From the NCBI RefSeq assembly GCF_003011965.1, contig NZ_PXWG01000031.1:1-61860 (forward strand): DNA of 61,860 nt. Reading direction: 5' to 3'. Source of the DNA: Streptosporangium nondiastaticum (GTDB taxonomy: Bacteria > Actinomycetota > Actinomycetes > Streptomycetales > Streptomycetaceae). The notes beneath the pieces were generated by a model, which saw nothing but the letters and a program-made list of their open reading frames with translations, made no database searches and was not told the origin of the DNA. Shown here one piece after another: positions 9,122 to 17,147 of the stretch. Both the position numbers and the translations under genes were made by a program. The first letter of the stretch is position 1. Each line of letters opens with the position of its first letter.

Positions 9122-10344
9122 CGCTGTTCTCTTCCGTTCCCCCGTGGGACCTTCAGTTCGACTTCGGTGCCCTGGCCCGGGACGGACACCAGCTCGGCGC
9201 TGCCGCCCAGGTCGCGCAGGCGCCCGCGGATCGACAGGGCGACGCCCATGCGGCCCTCGCGCTCGGCGTCCGCGAGGCGGCCCTCGGGGATGCCGGGGCC
9301 GTCGTCGCGCACGCTGACGATCACCGCGTCGGGCTCGTCCTCCAGCAGGATCCAGGCCCGCGCCCCGTCGCCCGCGTGTTTGCGCACGTTGTCCAGGGCG
9401 GCGCCGACGGCGGCGGCGAGCTCGGCGGCGGCGGCAGCCTCCAGCAGGACGGGGGTGCCCGGCCCGGCGAAGGAGACGTCGGCGCCCGCGTGCGGCGCGA
9501 GCAGGGCCCCCACGTCGATGGGGCCGGCGGGGATGCGCGGGGCGTCCTGCGCGGAGCCGGCCGGCTCCGCGTCCCCGTCCTGCTCCCCGGCCGAGCGCTG
9601 CGGAGGCAGCAGGCCCCCGGCGACCAGGGTGCGCAGCGCGATCTCCTGCTCGCCGGCCATCCGGCCGAGCTCGGCCGCCTCGCCGCCCAGCGCGGCGCCG
9701 CGCCGCTGCACCATGGCCAGCACCTGCAGGACGCCGTCGTGGATGTCGCGGGCGAGCCGCTCGCGCTCGCGGGTGGCGGCCTCGATCCGCAGCGCGCGGG
9801 CGAGGGTGCGCTCACTGGCGCGGGCGACCTCGACGATGTAGCCGATGGCGATGCTGGAGACCCACACCAGGAGCACGTTGTGGACGGTGTCCCGGGCGGG
9901 GCTGCCGCGCTCGGCGAGGTTGGCGACGGCCACCAGGGTGGAGCCGACGGCCGCCCAGCGCCAGCCGCCCTTGATGGCCAGGCCCAGTACGGCGCCGCCG
10001 GTCCAGATGGACGGCAGGGTGGCCGCACCGCCGTCGATCCGCGCCGGGGTGTCGACGGCGGCGGTGACCAGGATTCCGGCGAGTGCGACGGCCAGGTCGG
10101 CCGTGAGGAACCGCTTGGTGCAGCGCTCGGGCGCCGAGGTCCGGTTCCACGTGAGCGCCATCCACCCGGTGAGTACGCCCATGTAGACGGCGCCGGCGAG
10201 CGGATGTGCGTACTCGTGGTAGTTGACGGCGAAGATGGTCAGGGCGTAGCAGAGCGTCAGCACGCGGTAGCCGGTGAGCGCGCGCCACAGCGGCAGCTCC
10301 ACCGACATCCGTACGACGCGCGGCTTCCTGCTGCGCGGTGTCAT
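9118..10344 (-). CDS. macS: Sensor histidine kinase (MacS-like)
   Basis: 408 residues with a strong GGAGG ribosome site before ATG 10344. About five membrane segments occupy residues 20-175. A HisKA_3 dimerisation helix follows with phospho-acceptor His202 in RLARDIHDGVLQVLA, then an HATPase domain with ALDNVRKHAGDGA (N-box) and RDDGPGIP (G-box). The sensing part is mostly intramembrane, so a membrane or lipid signal is plausible. It is translationally coupled to the response regulator downstream, its presumed partner. Confidence 0.87.
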   Translation of the reverse strand: MTPRSRKPRVVRMSVELPLWRALTGYRVLTLCYALTIFAVNYHEYAHPLAGAVYMGVLTGWMALTWNRTSAPERCTKRFLTADLAVALAGILVTAAVDTPARIDGGAATLPSIWTGGAVLGLAIKGGWRWAAVGSTLVAVANLAERGSPARDTVHNVLLVWVSSIAIGYIVEVARASERTLARALRIEAATRERERLARDIHDGVLQVLAMVQRRGAALGGEAAELGRMAGEQEIALRTLVAGGLLPPQRSAGEQDGDAEPAGSAQDAPRIPAGPIDVGALLAPHAGADVSFAGPGTPVLLEAAAAAELAAAVGAALDNVRKHAGDGARAWILLEDEPDAVIVSVRDDGPGIPEGRLADAEREGRMGVALSIRGRLRDLGGSAELVSVPGQGTEVELKVPRGNGREQR

Positions 10345-10392
10345 CGACCAACCTCCGAGCCGGGCGCCCCGCGCACCGGCTGCCGCTTCCCC

Positions 10393-11169
10393 TTACTCGC
10401 CGCCCTGATCGGCCTTGTCGGCCTTGTCCGCCTTGTCGAGTCCGGCGGCCTTGGCCGCCTTCTCCTCCTCGGCCTTCCGCTTCGCCTCTTCCGCGATCTG
10501 CCGCTTGGCGGCGGTCGCGTAGATGTCCACGTACTCCTGGCCCGACAGCTCCATGATCTTGTACATGACCTCGTCGGTCACCGAGCGCAGGATGAAGCGG
10601 TCGCCGTCCATGCCGTGGTAGCGGCTGAAGTCCAGCGGCTCGCCGATCCGGATGCCCGGGCGCACCATCTTGGGCAGCACCTTGCCCGGGGGCTGCACCT
10701 TCTCGGTGTCGATCATGGCGACGGGGATCACCGGCGCCCCGGACAGCAGGGCCACCCGGGCGAGACCGCCCGGCTTGCCCCGGTAGAGGCGGCCGTCGGG
10801 GGAACGCGTGCCCTCCGGGTAGATGCCGAAGAGCTCACCGCGCTCCAGCACCTCCAGCGCGCTCTTGACCGCGGCCTCGCCCGCGCCGCGGGCACCCGAA
10901 CGGTCCACGGGCAGCTGGCCGACGCCCTTGAAGAACGCCGCCGTCAGCTTCCCCTTGACTCCGGGGGAGGTGAAGTACTCCTGCTTCGCGATGAACGTGA
11001 CCTTGCGGTCCAGCACCGCCGGGAGGAAGAAGGAGTCCGAGAACGACAGGTGGTTGCTCGCGAGGATCGCGGGCCCGTCGGCCGGGATGTTCTCCAGGCC
11101 CTCCACCCACGGCCGGAAGGCAAGCTTCAGCGACCCGCCGATGGACACCTTCATAGCGCCGTAGAACAA
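10393..11169 (-). CDS. plsC: 1-acyl-sn-glycerol-3-phosphate acyltransferase family protein
   Basis: 258 residues. It has the acyltransferase motif NHLSFSDS (the NHx4D catalytic pair) near residues 39-45, an FIAKQEYF segment, and the GIYPEGTRSPDG phosphate-binding motif. It transfers acyl chains to lysophosphatidic acid, or a related acceptor, at the inner membrane. The C-terminus is a Lys/Ala/Glu-rich charged tail. A TTG start at 11169 is preferred because AGGAGG lies 7 bases upstream; the alternative ATG five codons in is too far from it. Other PlsC-family substrates cannot be excluded. Confidence 0.87.
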   Translation of the reverse strand: MFYGAMKVSIGGSLKLAFRPWVEGLENIPADGPAILASNHLSFSDSFFLPAVLDRKVTFIAKQEYFTSPGVKGKLTAAFFKGVGQLPVDRSGARGAGEAAVKSALEVLERGELFGIYPEGTRSPDGRLYRGKPGGLARVALLSGAPVIPVAMIDTEKVQPPGKVLPKMVRPGIRIGEPLDFSRYHGMDGDRFILRSVTDEVMYKIMELSGQEYVDIYATAAKRQIAEEAKRKAEEEKAAKAAGLDKADKADKADQGGE

Positions 11170-11295
11170 CCGAGAACCTCCTGTGTGTGACGAGGAGACC
11201 TTAACCTGCCTACCCGCCGTGCGGCGCTCCGCGTACGCTGAGGGCCGGACCCCCCGTGTCCTCCCTTACCCCCGCATCACCGATCGGAGATCCCG

Positions 11296-12075
11296 GTGCC
11301 GCTCCTCCCCGGAGCCGAGCCGTTCCGCCACGAAGGCGGAGAGGTAGGCGTCCTCGTGTGTCACGGCTTCACCGGTTCCCCGCAGTCCGTGCGGCCCTGG
11401 GCGGACCATCTGGCGGAGCGCGGCCTGAGCGTCTCGCTGCCGCTGCTGCCCGGCCACGGCACCCGCTGGCAGGACATGCAGCTCACCGGCTGGCAGGACT
11501 GGTACGCGGAGGTCGACCACGCGCTGCGGGAGCTGCGGGAGCGCTGCTCGCAAGTGTTCGTGTGCGGCCTGTCGATGGGCGGGGCCCTGGCCCTGCGGCT
11601 CGCGGCCCGCCACGGGGACGCCGTCAGCGGCGTCGTGCTCGTCAACCCGGGCAACAAGGTCCACGGCGTCGCCGCGAAGGCGCTGCCCGTCGTGCGCCAC
11701 TTCGTGCGCTCCACCAAGGGCATCGCCAGCGACATCGCCAAGCCCGGCTCCGAGGAGACCGGCTACGACCGGGTGCCGCTGCACGCCGCCCACTCGCTGC
11801 GCCGCTTCTTCCAGCTCGTCGACGCCGAACTTCCGCAGGTCACCCAGCCGTTGCTGCTCATGCACAGCCCCGAGGACCACATCGTGCCGCCCGCCGACTC
11901 GGCCCGCATCCTGGCCCGGGTCTCCTCGCGGGACGTCACCGAGCGGCTGCTGGAGAACAGCTACCACGTGGCCACGCTCGACCACGACGCGGAGCGGATC
12001 TTCGCGGACACCTACGCGTTCATCGGCCGGCTCTCCGGCGTCGGCTCCGAGGAGGGGACGGCCGCCCGTGGCTGA
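11296..12075 (+). CDS. Alpha/beta hydrolase (carboxylesterase/monoacylglycerol-lipase type)
   Basis: 259 residues from a GTG start with GGAG 6 bases upstream. It carries VLVCHGFTGSP (oxyanion-hole region), the nucleophile elbow CGLSMGGALA, an acid residue in HSPEDHIVPP and a catalytic His in NSYHVATLDHD. This matches the Est30/thermostable monoacylglycerol-lipase group of cytoplasmic carboxylesterases. The natural ester is unknown. It overlaps the next gene by 8 bases, so the two are probably co-expressed. It is divergent from the plsC-like gene, and a lipid-related role for both would be reasonable but unproven. Confidence 0.85.
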   Translation: MPLLPGAEPFRHEGGEVGVLVCHGFTGSPQSVRPWADHLAERGLSVSLPLLPGHGTRWQDMQLTGWQDWYAEVDHALRELRERCSQVFVCGLSMGGALALRLAARHGDAVSGVVLVNPGNKVHGVAAKALPVVRHFVRSTKGIASDIAKPGSEETGYDRVPLHAAHSLRRFFQLVDAELPQVTQPLLLMHSPEDHIVPPADSARILARVSSRDVTERLLENSYHVATLDHDAERIFADTYAFIGRLSGVGSEEGTAARG

Positions 12076-12631
12076 GCGTGACGCGGGCCGCGACGAGAGC
12101 CGCGACCCGCTCGACGAGGACGCGGCCTGGGCGGAGCTCGTCGCCGCGTACGGGGAGCAGCCCGATCCGGAGAAGGGGCGCTGGCCCGCCACGGGCGGCG
12201 ACGCCGAGGCCGGTGCCGCTGCCGCTGAGGGCGAGGCGGAGAAGGACGCCCCCGCCGGGCCGGCACCCTCGCGGGAGGAACCGCCCGGCAGCTTCATCGT
12301 CTACGCGCCCGGCGTCGGTCCCCGCGACTGGAGCACGCCGGAGACCCCCGAGGACGACGCGGCCGAGGGAGACGGGGCCGACGAGGGCCACTTCGTCCCG
12401 CCCGAGCCGCCGCCCCTGCCCACCGGAGACGTCACGGCCCGCTTCGCCTGGATCGCCGTGCTGGGCGGCCCGCTGCTGCTCCTGGTCATGGTCCTGCTGC
12501 AGCAGCCGCTCACGTGGTGGCTGACCACCATCGGCATCGGCGGCTTCCTGGGCGGCTTCGCGACGCTCGTCCTGCGGATGAAGGACGGCGACGAGGAGGA
12601 CGACGACCCGGGGCGCGGAGCGGTGGTGTGA
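12068..12631 (+). CDS. Conserved two-helix membrane protein with acidic N-terminus
   Basis: 187 residues. No function is recognised. Residues 1-120 are Asp/Glu/Ala/Pro-rich and likely disordered, with an internal SFIVYAPGVGPRDW motif. Two hydrophobic segments follow (about 128-146 and 150-168), then a very acidic tail. It overlaps the upstream hydrolase by 8 bases and follows a GA-rich ribosome site, so it is probably the second gene of a two-gene operon. Confidence 0.72.
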   Translation: MAERDAGRDESRDPLDEDAAWAELVAAYGEQPDPEKGRWPATGGDAEAGAAAAEGEAEKDAPAGPAPSREEPPGSFIVYAPGVGPRDWSTPETPEDDAAEGDGADEGHFVPPEPPPLPTGDVTARFAWIAVLGGPLLLLVMVLLQQPLTWWLTTIGIGGFLGGFATLVLRMKDGDEEDDDPGRGAVV

Positions 12632-12713
12632 GCGCTCAGGAAAATCCGAGCGCCCAAGAAAATCAGAGCCGTCCCGGGAAAAGTGCCGTCCCGGGAAAAA
12701 TAGAGCCGTCCGG
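12630..12713. repeat. Degenerate 18-19 bp A-rich tandem repeat
   Basis: Four successive units begin at 12630, 12648, 12666 and 12685. Each starts with GAGC or GCCG and contains an AAAA run (for example GCCGTCCCGGGAAAA twice); a fifth partial unit is at 12703. The AAAA runs stand out in this GC-rich sequence. The array begins at the stop codon of the upstream gene and runs into the terminator-like hairpin. Confidence 0.6.
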
Positions 12714-12748
12714 CGATTGAGGACCGGGGTCCGGGGCGGAGCCCCGTG
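12703..12748. repeat. Streptomyces-type dispersed intergenic element with terminator hairpin
   Basis: The segment GCCGTCCGGCGATTGAGGAC followed by a GGGGTCCGGGGCGGAGCCCC-like hairpin (12732-12746) resembles a short element recalled from many intergenic sites in Streptomyces genomes. It lies between two convergent genes and probably serves as a terminator. The match to the dispersed family is from memory. Confidence 0.55.
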
Positions 12749-13525
12749 CTACGAGGCGGGCACCCGCAAGGCGGCCAGCACCGGCAGGTGATCCGTGGCG
12801 GCCCGGAGATCACCTTCGGTGATGCCGGGCAGCCCCATGGGAACCCCGCACCCCAGCACCTCCACCCCCTCCGTCGCGAAGACCGCGTCGATCCGCTGCA
12901 GCGGATCGCCCAGCCGGGTGGTGTGCTCCCGCCCCCACGGCTTCGTCGCCCAGCCGTCCTGCAGGGCGCCCGCGAGCAGGCCGAACGTGCGGCCGTCGGG
13001 CCGGTCGTTGAGGTCGCCCGCGGCGACGGCGTGCGGCACGTCCAGGGCGGCGAGCCGGTCGAGGAGCAGCCGGCCCTGCTCGTGGCGCTCCCAGTCCTTG
13101 ATGCTCAGATGGCAGCTGAGGACCCCGAGCCGGGCCTCGCCGAAGCGGAGCACGGCGGTCGCGAAACCGCGCTGGTGGAGGCCGGGGGTACGGGGCAGCA
13201 GGACGTCCTCGGTGCGCTCCACGTGCGCGCGGAGCGAGGAGAGGATCATGGGGCCGGAGGCGGTGGCGCCGCCCGAGACGTACACGAGCCCGGAGGTCCG
13301 GGCGAGGCGGGCGGCGGCCTTGCGCCAGCGGAAGAACCGCGGCGCCTCCTGAACGCAGACGACGTCGGGCCGGCAGGCCCGGATCACCCGGGCGAGGGCC
13401 GCGACGTCGTCGCGCATGGAGCGGATGTTGTAACTGAGCACGCGGATGACGACGGAGCCGTCGGGCTCCGTCCGGGACTCCGGAAGATCCGGCAGCGCCG
13501 CGCCCGTTCCGGTTTCTGAACCCAT
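12749..13525 (-). CDS. Endonuclease/exonuclease/phosphatase family protein
   Basis: 258 residues. The fold is recognised from LSYNIRSMRDD at the start, VVCVQEAPRFFRW with the metal-binding Glu, VLSCHLS, AVAAGDLNDRPDG with the Asp/Asn pair, and a C-terminal ATDHLPVLA with the catalytic Asp-His. These are the metal-dependent phosphodiesterase residues of the DNase I/exonuclease III superfamily. No signal peptide is evident. The substrate (nucleic acid, phosphoinositide or other) cannot be told. It lies downstream of glkA on the same strand, separated by a large hairpin. Confidence 0.8.
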   Translation of the reverse strand: MGSETGTGAALPDLPESRTEPDGSVVIRVLSYNIRSMRDDVAALARVIRACRPDVVCVQEAPRFFRWRKAAARLARTSGLVYVSGGATASGPMILSSLRAHVERTEDVLLPRTPGLHQRGFATAVLRFGEARLGVLSCHLSIKDWERHEQGRLLLDRLAALDVPHAVAAGDLNDRPDGRTFGLLAGALQDGWATKPWGREHTTRLGDPLQRIDAVFATEGVEVLGCGVPMGLPGITEGDLRAATDHLPVLAALRVPAS

Positions 13526-13542
13526 TCCGCTCCGTCACCTCT

Positions 13543-13588
13543 CTCCGCCGCGACGGCGGGACGCGAGACGGCGGTGTCCGGCGGTGCC
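13543..13588 (-). repeat. Intergenic dispersed repeat, copy 1
   Basis: Read on the minus strand it begins GGCACCGCCGGACACCGCCG and ends GCCGTCGCGGCGGAG. It pairs with copy 2 as an inverted repeat: 13576-13588 and 13610-13622 are perfectly complementary over 13 bases. See the finding on the repeat family. Confidence 0.65.
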
Positions 13589-13609
13589 GCACCGGCCTGG
13601 GGCCGGCTC

Positions 13610-13656
13610 GGCACCGCCGGACTCCACCATCGTGGTCGATGTCCGCTGCGGCGGAG
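13610..13656 (+). repeat. Intergenic dispersed repeat, copy 2 (inverted partner of copy 1)
   Basis: It begins GGCACCGCCGGACTCC and ends GTCCGCTGCGGCGGAG. Together with copy 1 and the inner CCGGCC/GGCCGG pair it can form a large hairpin in the gap downstream of glkA, probably also terminating glkA transcription. Confidence 0.6.
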
Positions 13657-13700
13657 AAGATCGCCTGACGGCGGACGGAAACGGGGCCCCCGAAGCGGGG

Positions 13701-14642
13701 TTACCCCTGACGGGCCAGGTCGGCCGCGCCGACGAGCCCCGCCTTGCCGCCCAGCTGCGCGGCGAGCACCTGCGCGTGGGGGCGCCACTGGCCGCCGATC
13801 AGCCAGCGCTTGAAGGACTTGCGGATGGGGTCGAGCACGAGGTCGCCCTCGTCCGAGACGCCGCCGCCGACGATGAACGCGGAGGGGTCGAAGAGCGAGG
13901 CCAGGTCGGCCAGGCCCGCGCCCGCCCAGCGGGCCAGCTCGCGGAAGGAGTCGATGGCGACCGGGTCGCCCTGCCGGGCGGCGGCGCTGATGTGCTTGCC
14001 CTCGATGCCCTCGACCGTGCCGTCGCCGAGGCCCAGCAGGATCGCGGCGTTCTCGGGGGTCGCGTTGGCGCGCTGCTTGGCGTAGCGGACGAGCGCGCGC
14101 CCGGAGGCGTACTGCTCCCAGCAGCCCTGGCTGCCGCAGCCGCAGAGCAGGCCGTCCGGCACGACCCGGATGTGGCCGAACTCGGCGGCCACGCCGAAGC
14201 GCCCGCGCCGCAGCTTGTTGCCGATGATGATGCCGCCGCCGAGGCCGGTGCCCAGGGTGATGCAGATGACGTCGTCGTGACCCTGGCCGGCGCCGAAGCG
14301 GTACTCGCCCCAGGCGGCGGCGTTGGCGTCGTTCTCGACGACGACGGGGAGGCCGACGCGCTGCTCGACCTTGTCCTTGAGCGCCTCGTGGCGCCAGTTG
14401 ATGTTCGGGGCGAAGAGGACGGTGGCCCGCTTGTCGTCCACGTATCCGGCGGCGCCGATGCCGACGGCCTCGACCTGGAAGCCCTCGCTGACCGTGCGCA
14501 CCGCGTCCGCGATGGCGTCGATGACCCCCTCCGGGGTCGGCGGGGTCGGCACCTTGCACGTCGCGAGGATGCTGCCCGCTTCGTCGACCACACCGGCCGC
14601 GATCTTCGTGCCGCCGATGTCGACGCCGATGGTGAGTCCCAT
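13701..14642 (-). CDS. glkA: Glucokinase, ROK family
   Basis: 313 residues. GVDIGGTKIAAGVVDE is the N-terminal ATP-binding motif. ENDANAAAWGEY carries the catalytic Asp, TLGTGLGGGI is a second phosphate motif, and EFGHIRV followed by CGCGSQGCWEQYASG is the ROK zinc signature. It phosphorylates glucose in the cytoplasm and in Streptomyces also mediates carbon catabolite repression. A GAGGGA ribosome site precedes the ATG. No N-terminal DNA-binding domain is present, so it is a kinase rather than a ROK repressor. The gene before it encodes a DUF5304-like protein. Confidence 0.94.
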   Translation of the reverse strand: MGLTIGVDIGGTKIAAGVVDEAGSILATCKVPTPPTPEGVIDAIADAVRTVSEGFQVEAVGIGAAGYVDDKRATVLFAPNINWRHEALKDKVEQRVGLPVVVENDANAAAWGEYRFGAGQGHDDVICITLGTGLGGGIIIGNKLRRGRFGVAAEFGHIRVVPDGLLCGCGSQGCWEQYASGRALVRYAKQRANATPENAAILLGLGDGTVEGIEGKHISAAARQGDPVAIDSFRELARWAGAGLADLASLFDPSAFIVGGGVSDEGDLVLDPIRKSFKRWLIGGQWRPHAQVLAAQLGGKAGLVGAADLARQG

Positions 14643-14699
14643 GTGTCCCTCAGTTTTTCGCTCGAACCCCGCCGGGCCCCACCGTACCGGAGCCGGGGA

Positions 14700-15161
14700 T
14701 CAGTCGAGGTCGATGCGTTCGCTCCCGCCCTTGCCCCCGTCGTCGTCGCGGGGGCCGGTGGGCCGTCCGGGGCCGGGGGCGGGCTCGTCGCGGGTCCAGC
14801 GGGCCTCCTGGCCCTGGACGGCGGCGCGGTAGGCGGCCAGCAGTTCGGAGCCGGCGGAGGCGAGGTGGTCGAAGACGTCGGGGTTGCGCTCGATGACGGG
14901 CTCCACGACGGCCTTGGCCTGGGCGATGACCTGCTGAACGACGCCCTGTGCGGTGCCGCCGCCGGGCAGCTGGATGCCGGAGACCTTGTCGGCGACGGCG
15001 TCGACGAGCTTGCGCAGCTCCTCGGCGGCGGTGCCGGGCTGCGGGCCCTGCTGGGCACGGCGGCGGGCGCGCTCCGCCGCGAGGTCCTCGGCGCAGGCCT
15101 GCTCCCAGGCGTCGGGGTCGGGCGCCGCCTCGGGTGCGGGGCGCTCGGTGTGATCGCTCAT
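14700..15161 (-). CDS. Conserved hypothetical protein (DUF5304-like)
   Basis: 153 residues with start ATG at 15161, preceded by AGGAG at 8 bases; an upstream in-frame GTG at 15185 lacks such a site. Residues ~35-120 are predicted helical (AAEELRKLVDAVADKVSG and FDHLASAGSELLAAYRAA segments), and both ends are charged and low-complexity. No catalytic motif or membrane segment is visible. It lies 57 bases upstream of glkA on the same strand, with an ArsA-like ATPase gene before it, so the genes may form an operon. Confidence 0.7.
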   Translation of the reverse strand: MSDHTERPAPEAAPDPDAWEQACAEDLAAERARRRAQQGPQPGTAAEELRKLVDAVADKVSGIQLPGGGTAQGVVQQVIAQAKAVVEPVIERNPDVFDHLASAGSELLAAYRAAVQGQEARWTRDEPAPGPGRPTGPRDDDGGKGGSERIDLD

Positions 15162-15240
15162 GGCGGCGGCTCCTGGCTCCTGCAACAGGGGTTTTCTTCG
15201 ACGTTACCCGAAGGGTGGGGTGCCGTTCAGGCAGCGCCGT

Positions 15241-16575
15241 TCAGGAGGGTCTCGGCCACAGGTCGGGGTCGGGGGTGAAGCGCACGCACAGCGCGCCGTC
15301 CCGCAGGCCGGCGCCCGAGACGGTGCAGCGGCGCAGCGCGGAGGGCAGGGGCAGGACGCGGCGGAACGGGCCGACGCCGACGATGAGTTCGTCGCCGCGC
15401 CGCAGGAGGTCGATCTCGTCGCGGGCGGCGCCGGGCAGGGGGAGGCGCCACAGCAGCACGCCGTCAGTGGCGAGGCGGTCCTCGACGGTGCGGTCGCCGG
15501 CGGCGCTGCCGGTGCCCTGCCAGCCGTCGAGCTCGTCGGTGAGGCCGCGGCCGGGTATGACGCCGACGGCCGAACCGCTGCCCCCCTCTCTCGTGCCGGC
15601 GGCCACGCCGATGGTGGTCGAGCGGGCGCGTACGGCGAGCTCGGCGAGGTCCTGCGGGCCGCGCGGGCCGCGCCCGAGGTGCGGCAGTTCGCAGACGGTG
15701 ACGCCGTCGACGAGGAACTCCTCGTGCAGGGTCTTGTGGGCGGTGCGCTGCTCGGCGGCGAGGCCGGCGAGCCAGGGGTCGGCGGGGGCGGCGTCGCCGG
15801 TGGCGCCGGGCAGCAGCCGGTTGGCGACGAGGGCGTCGACGCGGCAGCCCTGGAGGGCGAGCGCGGCGCGGGCCAGGCGCAGTTCGCCGAGGGCGAGGGG
15901 GCCGGGTTCGGCGACGAGCCGCACGGTCGTGCCGTCCGCTTCGAGGACGTCCTGGACGGCGGCGAGCTCGGCCTCCCAGCGCTCGGCGGTCTCGTACAGC
16001 CGCTGGGTGGGCATGGGCACGCCGGCGAGCTGGGCGAGCATCGGGCGCAGGGCGCGGGCGGCCTGCCGCTCGGCGGGCAGCAGCCGGCGCAGGTAGCGGC
16101 GCAGCTGTTCGGGGAGGCCGAGGAGCCGCACGGTGGTGTGCAGGGGCGGCAGGTCGGCGACGAGCAGGTCCCAGGCGCGTTCCTCGTGGGCGGCGCGCAG
16201 GGCGGTGAGCAGTGCGAGGGGTTCGGCGCCGGGGAGTTCGGTGAGCTCCTCGGGGTCGAGGGGGCTCGCGCCGAGCAGGTCGAAGAGGGAGGCGCCGCGC
16301 TCCTGGAGGTCGCGGGCGCGGTCCTGGAAGTGCTCGCCGGTGGCGATGCGGGCGGCGTGCAGCCCGGGCGCCGCCTCGGCCGGCGGGCCCCAGAGCGCGC
16401 CGCCGCCCGGCCCGGGTGCGGGCAGGGCGGTGCCGAGCACGGCTTCGGGTGCGGGGCCGCGGTCGGCGGTGAGGAGCAGGACGCGCCGCCCCTCGCGCGC
16501 CGCGGCGAGGGCCGTGGCCGCCGCGGCGGTGGTGCGGCCCGCGCCGCCGGGACCGGTGACGAGGACCGTGCGCAA
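15241..16575 (-). CDS. ArsA/GET3-like P-loop ATPase
   Basis: 444 residues. The TTG start has GGAGG 8 bases upstream. The N-terminus MRTVLVTGPGGAGRTTAAAA is a deviant Walker A motif in which Arg replaces the signature Lys before TT. LLVADLPPLHTTVRLLGLPEQ resembles the Walker B/switch region of anion-transporting ATPases. ArsA-like proteins handle arsenite or tail-anchored proteins, but actinobacterial relatives act in cell-envelope or carbon regulation and have no known anion pump. No arsB is nearby. The specific role is not known. Confidence 0.72.
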   Translation of the reverse strand: MRTVLVTGPGGAGRTTAAAATALAAAREGRRVLLLTADRGPAPEAVLGTALPAPGPGGGALWGPPAEAAPGLHAARIATGEHFQDRARDLQERGASLFDLLGASPLDPEELTELPGAEPLALLTALRAAHEERAWDLLVADLPPLHTTVRLLGLPEQLRRYLRRLLPAERQAARALRPMLAQLAGVPMPTQRLYETAERWEAELAAVQDVLEADGTTVRLVAEPGPLALGELRLARAALALQGCRVDALVANRLLPGATGDAAPADPWLAGLAAEQRTAHKTLHEEFLVDGVTVCELPHLGRGPRGPQDLAELAVRARSTTIGVAAGTREGGSGSAVGVIPGRGLTDELDGWQGTGSAAGDRTVEDRLATDGVLLWRLPLPGAARDEIDLLRRGDELIVGVGPFRRVLPLPSALRRCTVSGAGLRDGALCVRFTPDPDLWPRPS

Positions 16576-16630
16576 GGGGGGAGCCTCCAGCGGTGACGTG
16601 CGTGGACGGGAGCGGTCGGCGCGCCCGGGG

Positions 16631-17080
16631 TCAGGAAGCGGTGCCGCTCTCGACGCGCTTCTTGAGGCCGTCGAGGGCCCGGTCGATGATGACCTTCTCC
16701 GCCTTGCGCTTGATCATCCCGAGCATGGGGATCTTGACGTCGACGGTGAGCTGGTAGGTGACCTCGGTGTGCTTGCCGCCCGCGACGGGGGCGAGGCTGT
16801 AGGAGCCGTCGATCTGGCGCAGCATCTGCGACTTGACCAGCGACCACTTCACCACGCCCGGCTCGGGCCAGCTGTAGGCCAGCACGTGGTCGTCCTTGAT
16901 GGCGCCCGCGTCCAGCACGAGGCGCACCTGCGTGGCGCGGCCCTGCTCGTCCTTCTCCAGGACCTCGGCCTGCTTGACCTCGCCGGTCCACTCCGCGTAG
17001 CGGCCGAAGTCGGCGATCACGGCCATCACCTCGGCAGGGGTCGCCTCGATCGTGATGCTCGAGCTCGTGTGTTCCGCCAT
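16631..17080 (-). CDS. SRPBCC (START-like) lipid/polyketide-binding family protein
   Basis: 149 residues with ATG at 17080 after a GGAG-type site. The pattern of an N-terminal strand, a PAEVMAVIADFGRYAEWTGEV helix region, alternating strands (GVVKWSLV, GGKHTEVTYQLTVDV) and a long C-terminal amphipathic helix is typical of the SRPBCC fold. These bind hydrophobic ligands in a central cavity. No catalytic residues can be assigned. It lies between the ATPase and a phosphoesterase on the same strand. Confidence 0.78.
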   Translation of the reverse strand: MAEHTSSSITIEATPAEVMAVIADFGRYAEWTGEVKQAEVLEKDEQGRATQVRLVLDAGAIKDDHVLAYSWPEPGVVKWSLVKSQMLRQIDGSYSLAPVAGGKHTEVTYQLTVDVKIPMLGMIKRKAEKVIIDRALDGLKKRVESGTAS

Positions 17081-17147
17081 CTCCGTGGCTCCTCCGTACC
17101 GGTCCGCCGCCTGGTGTCTGCCGCTGAAGGCTACATCGCGCTGCCCG

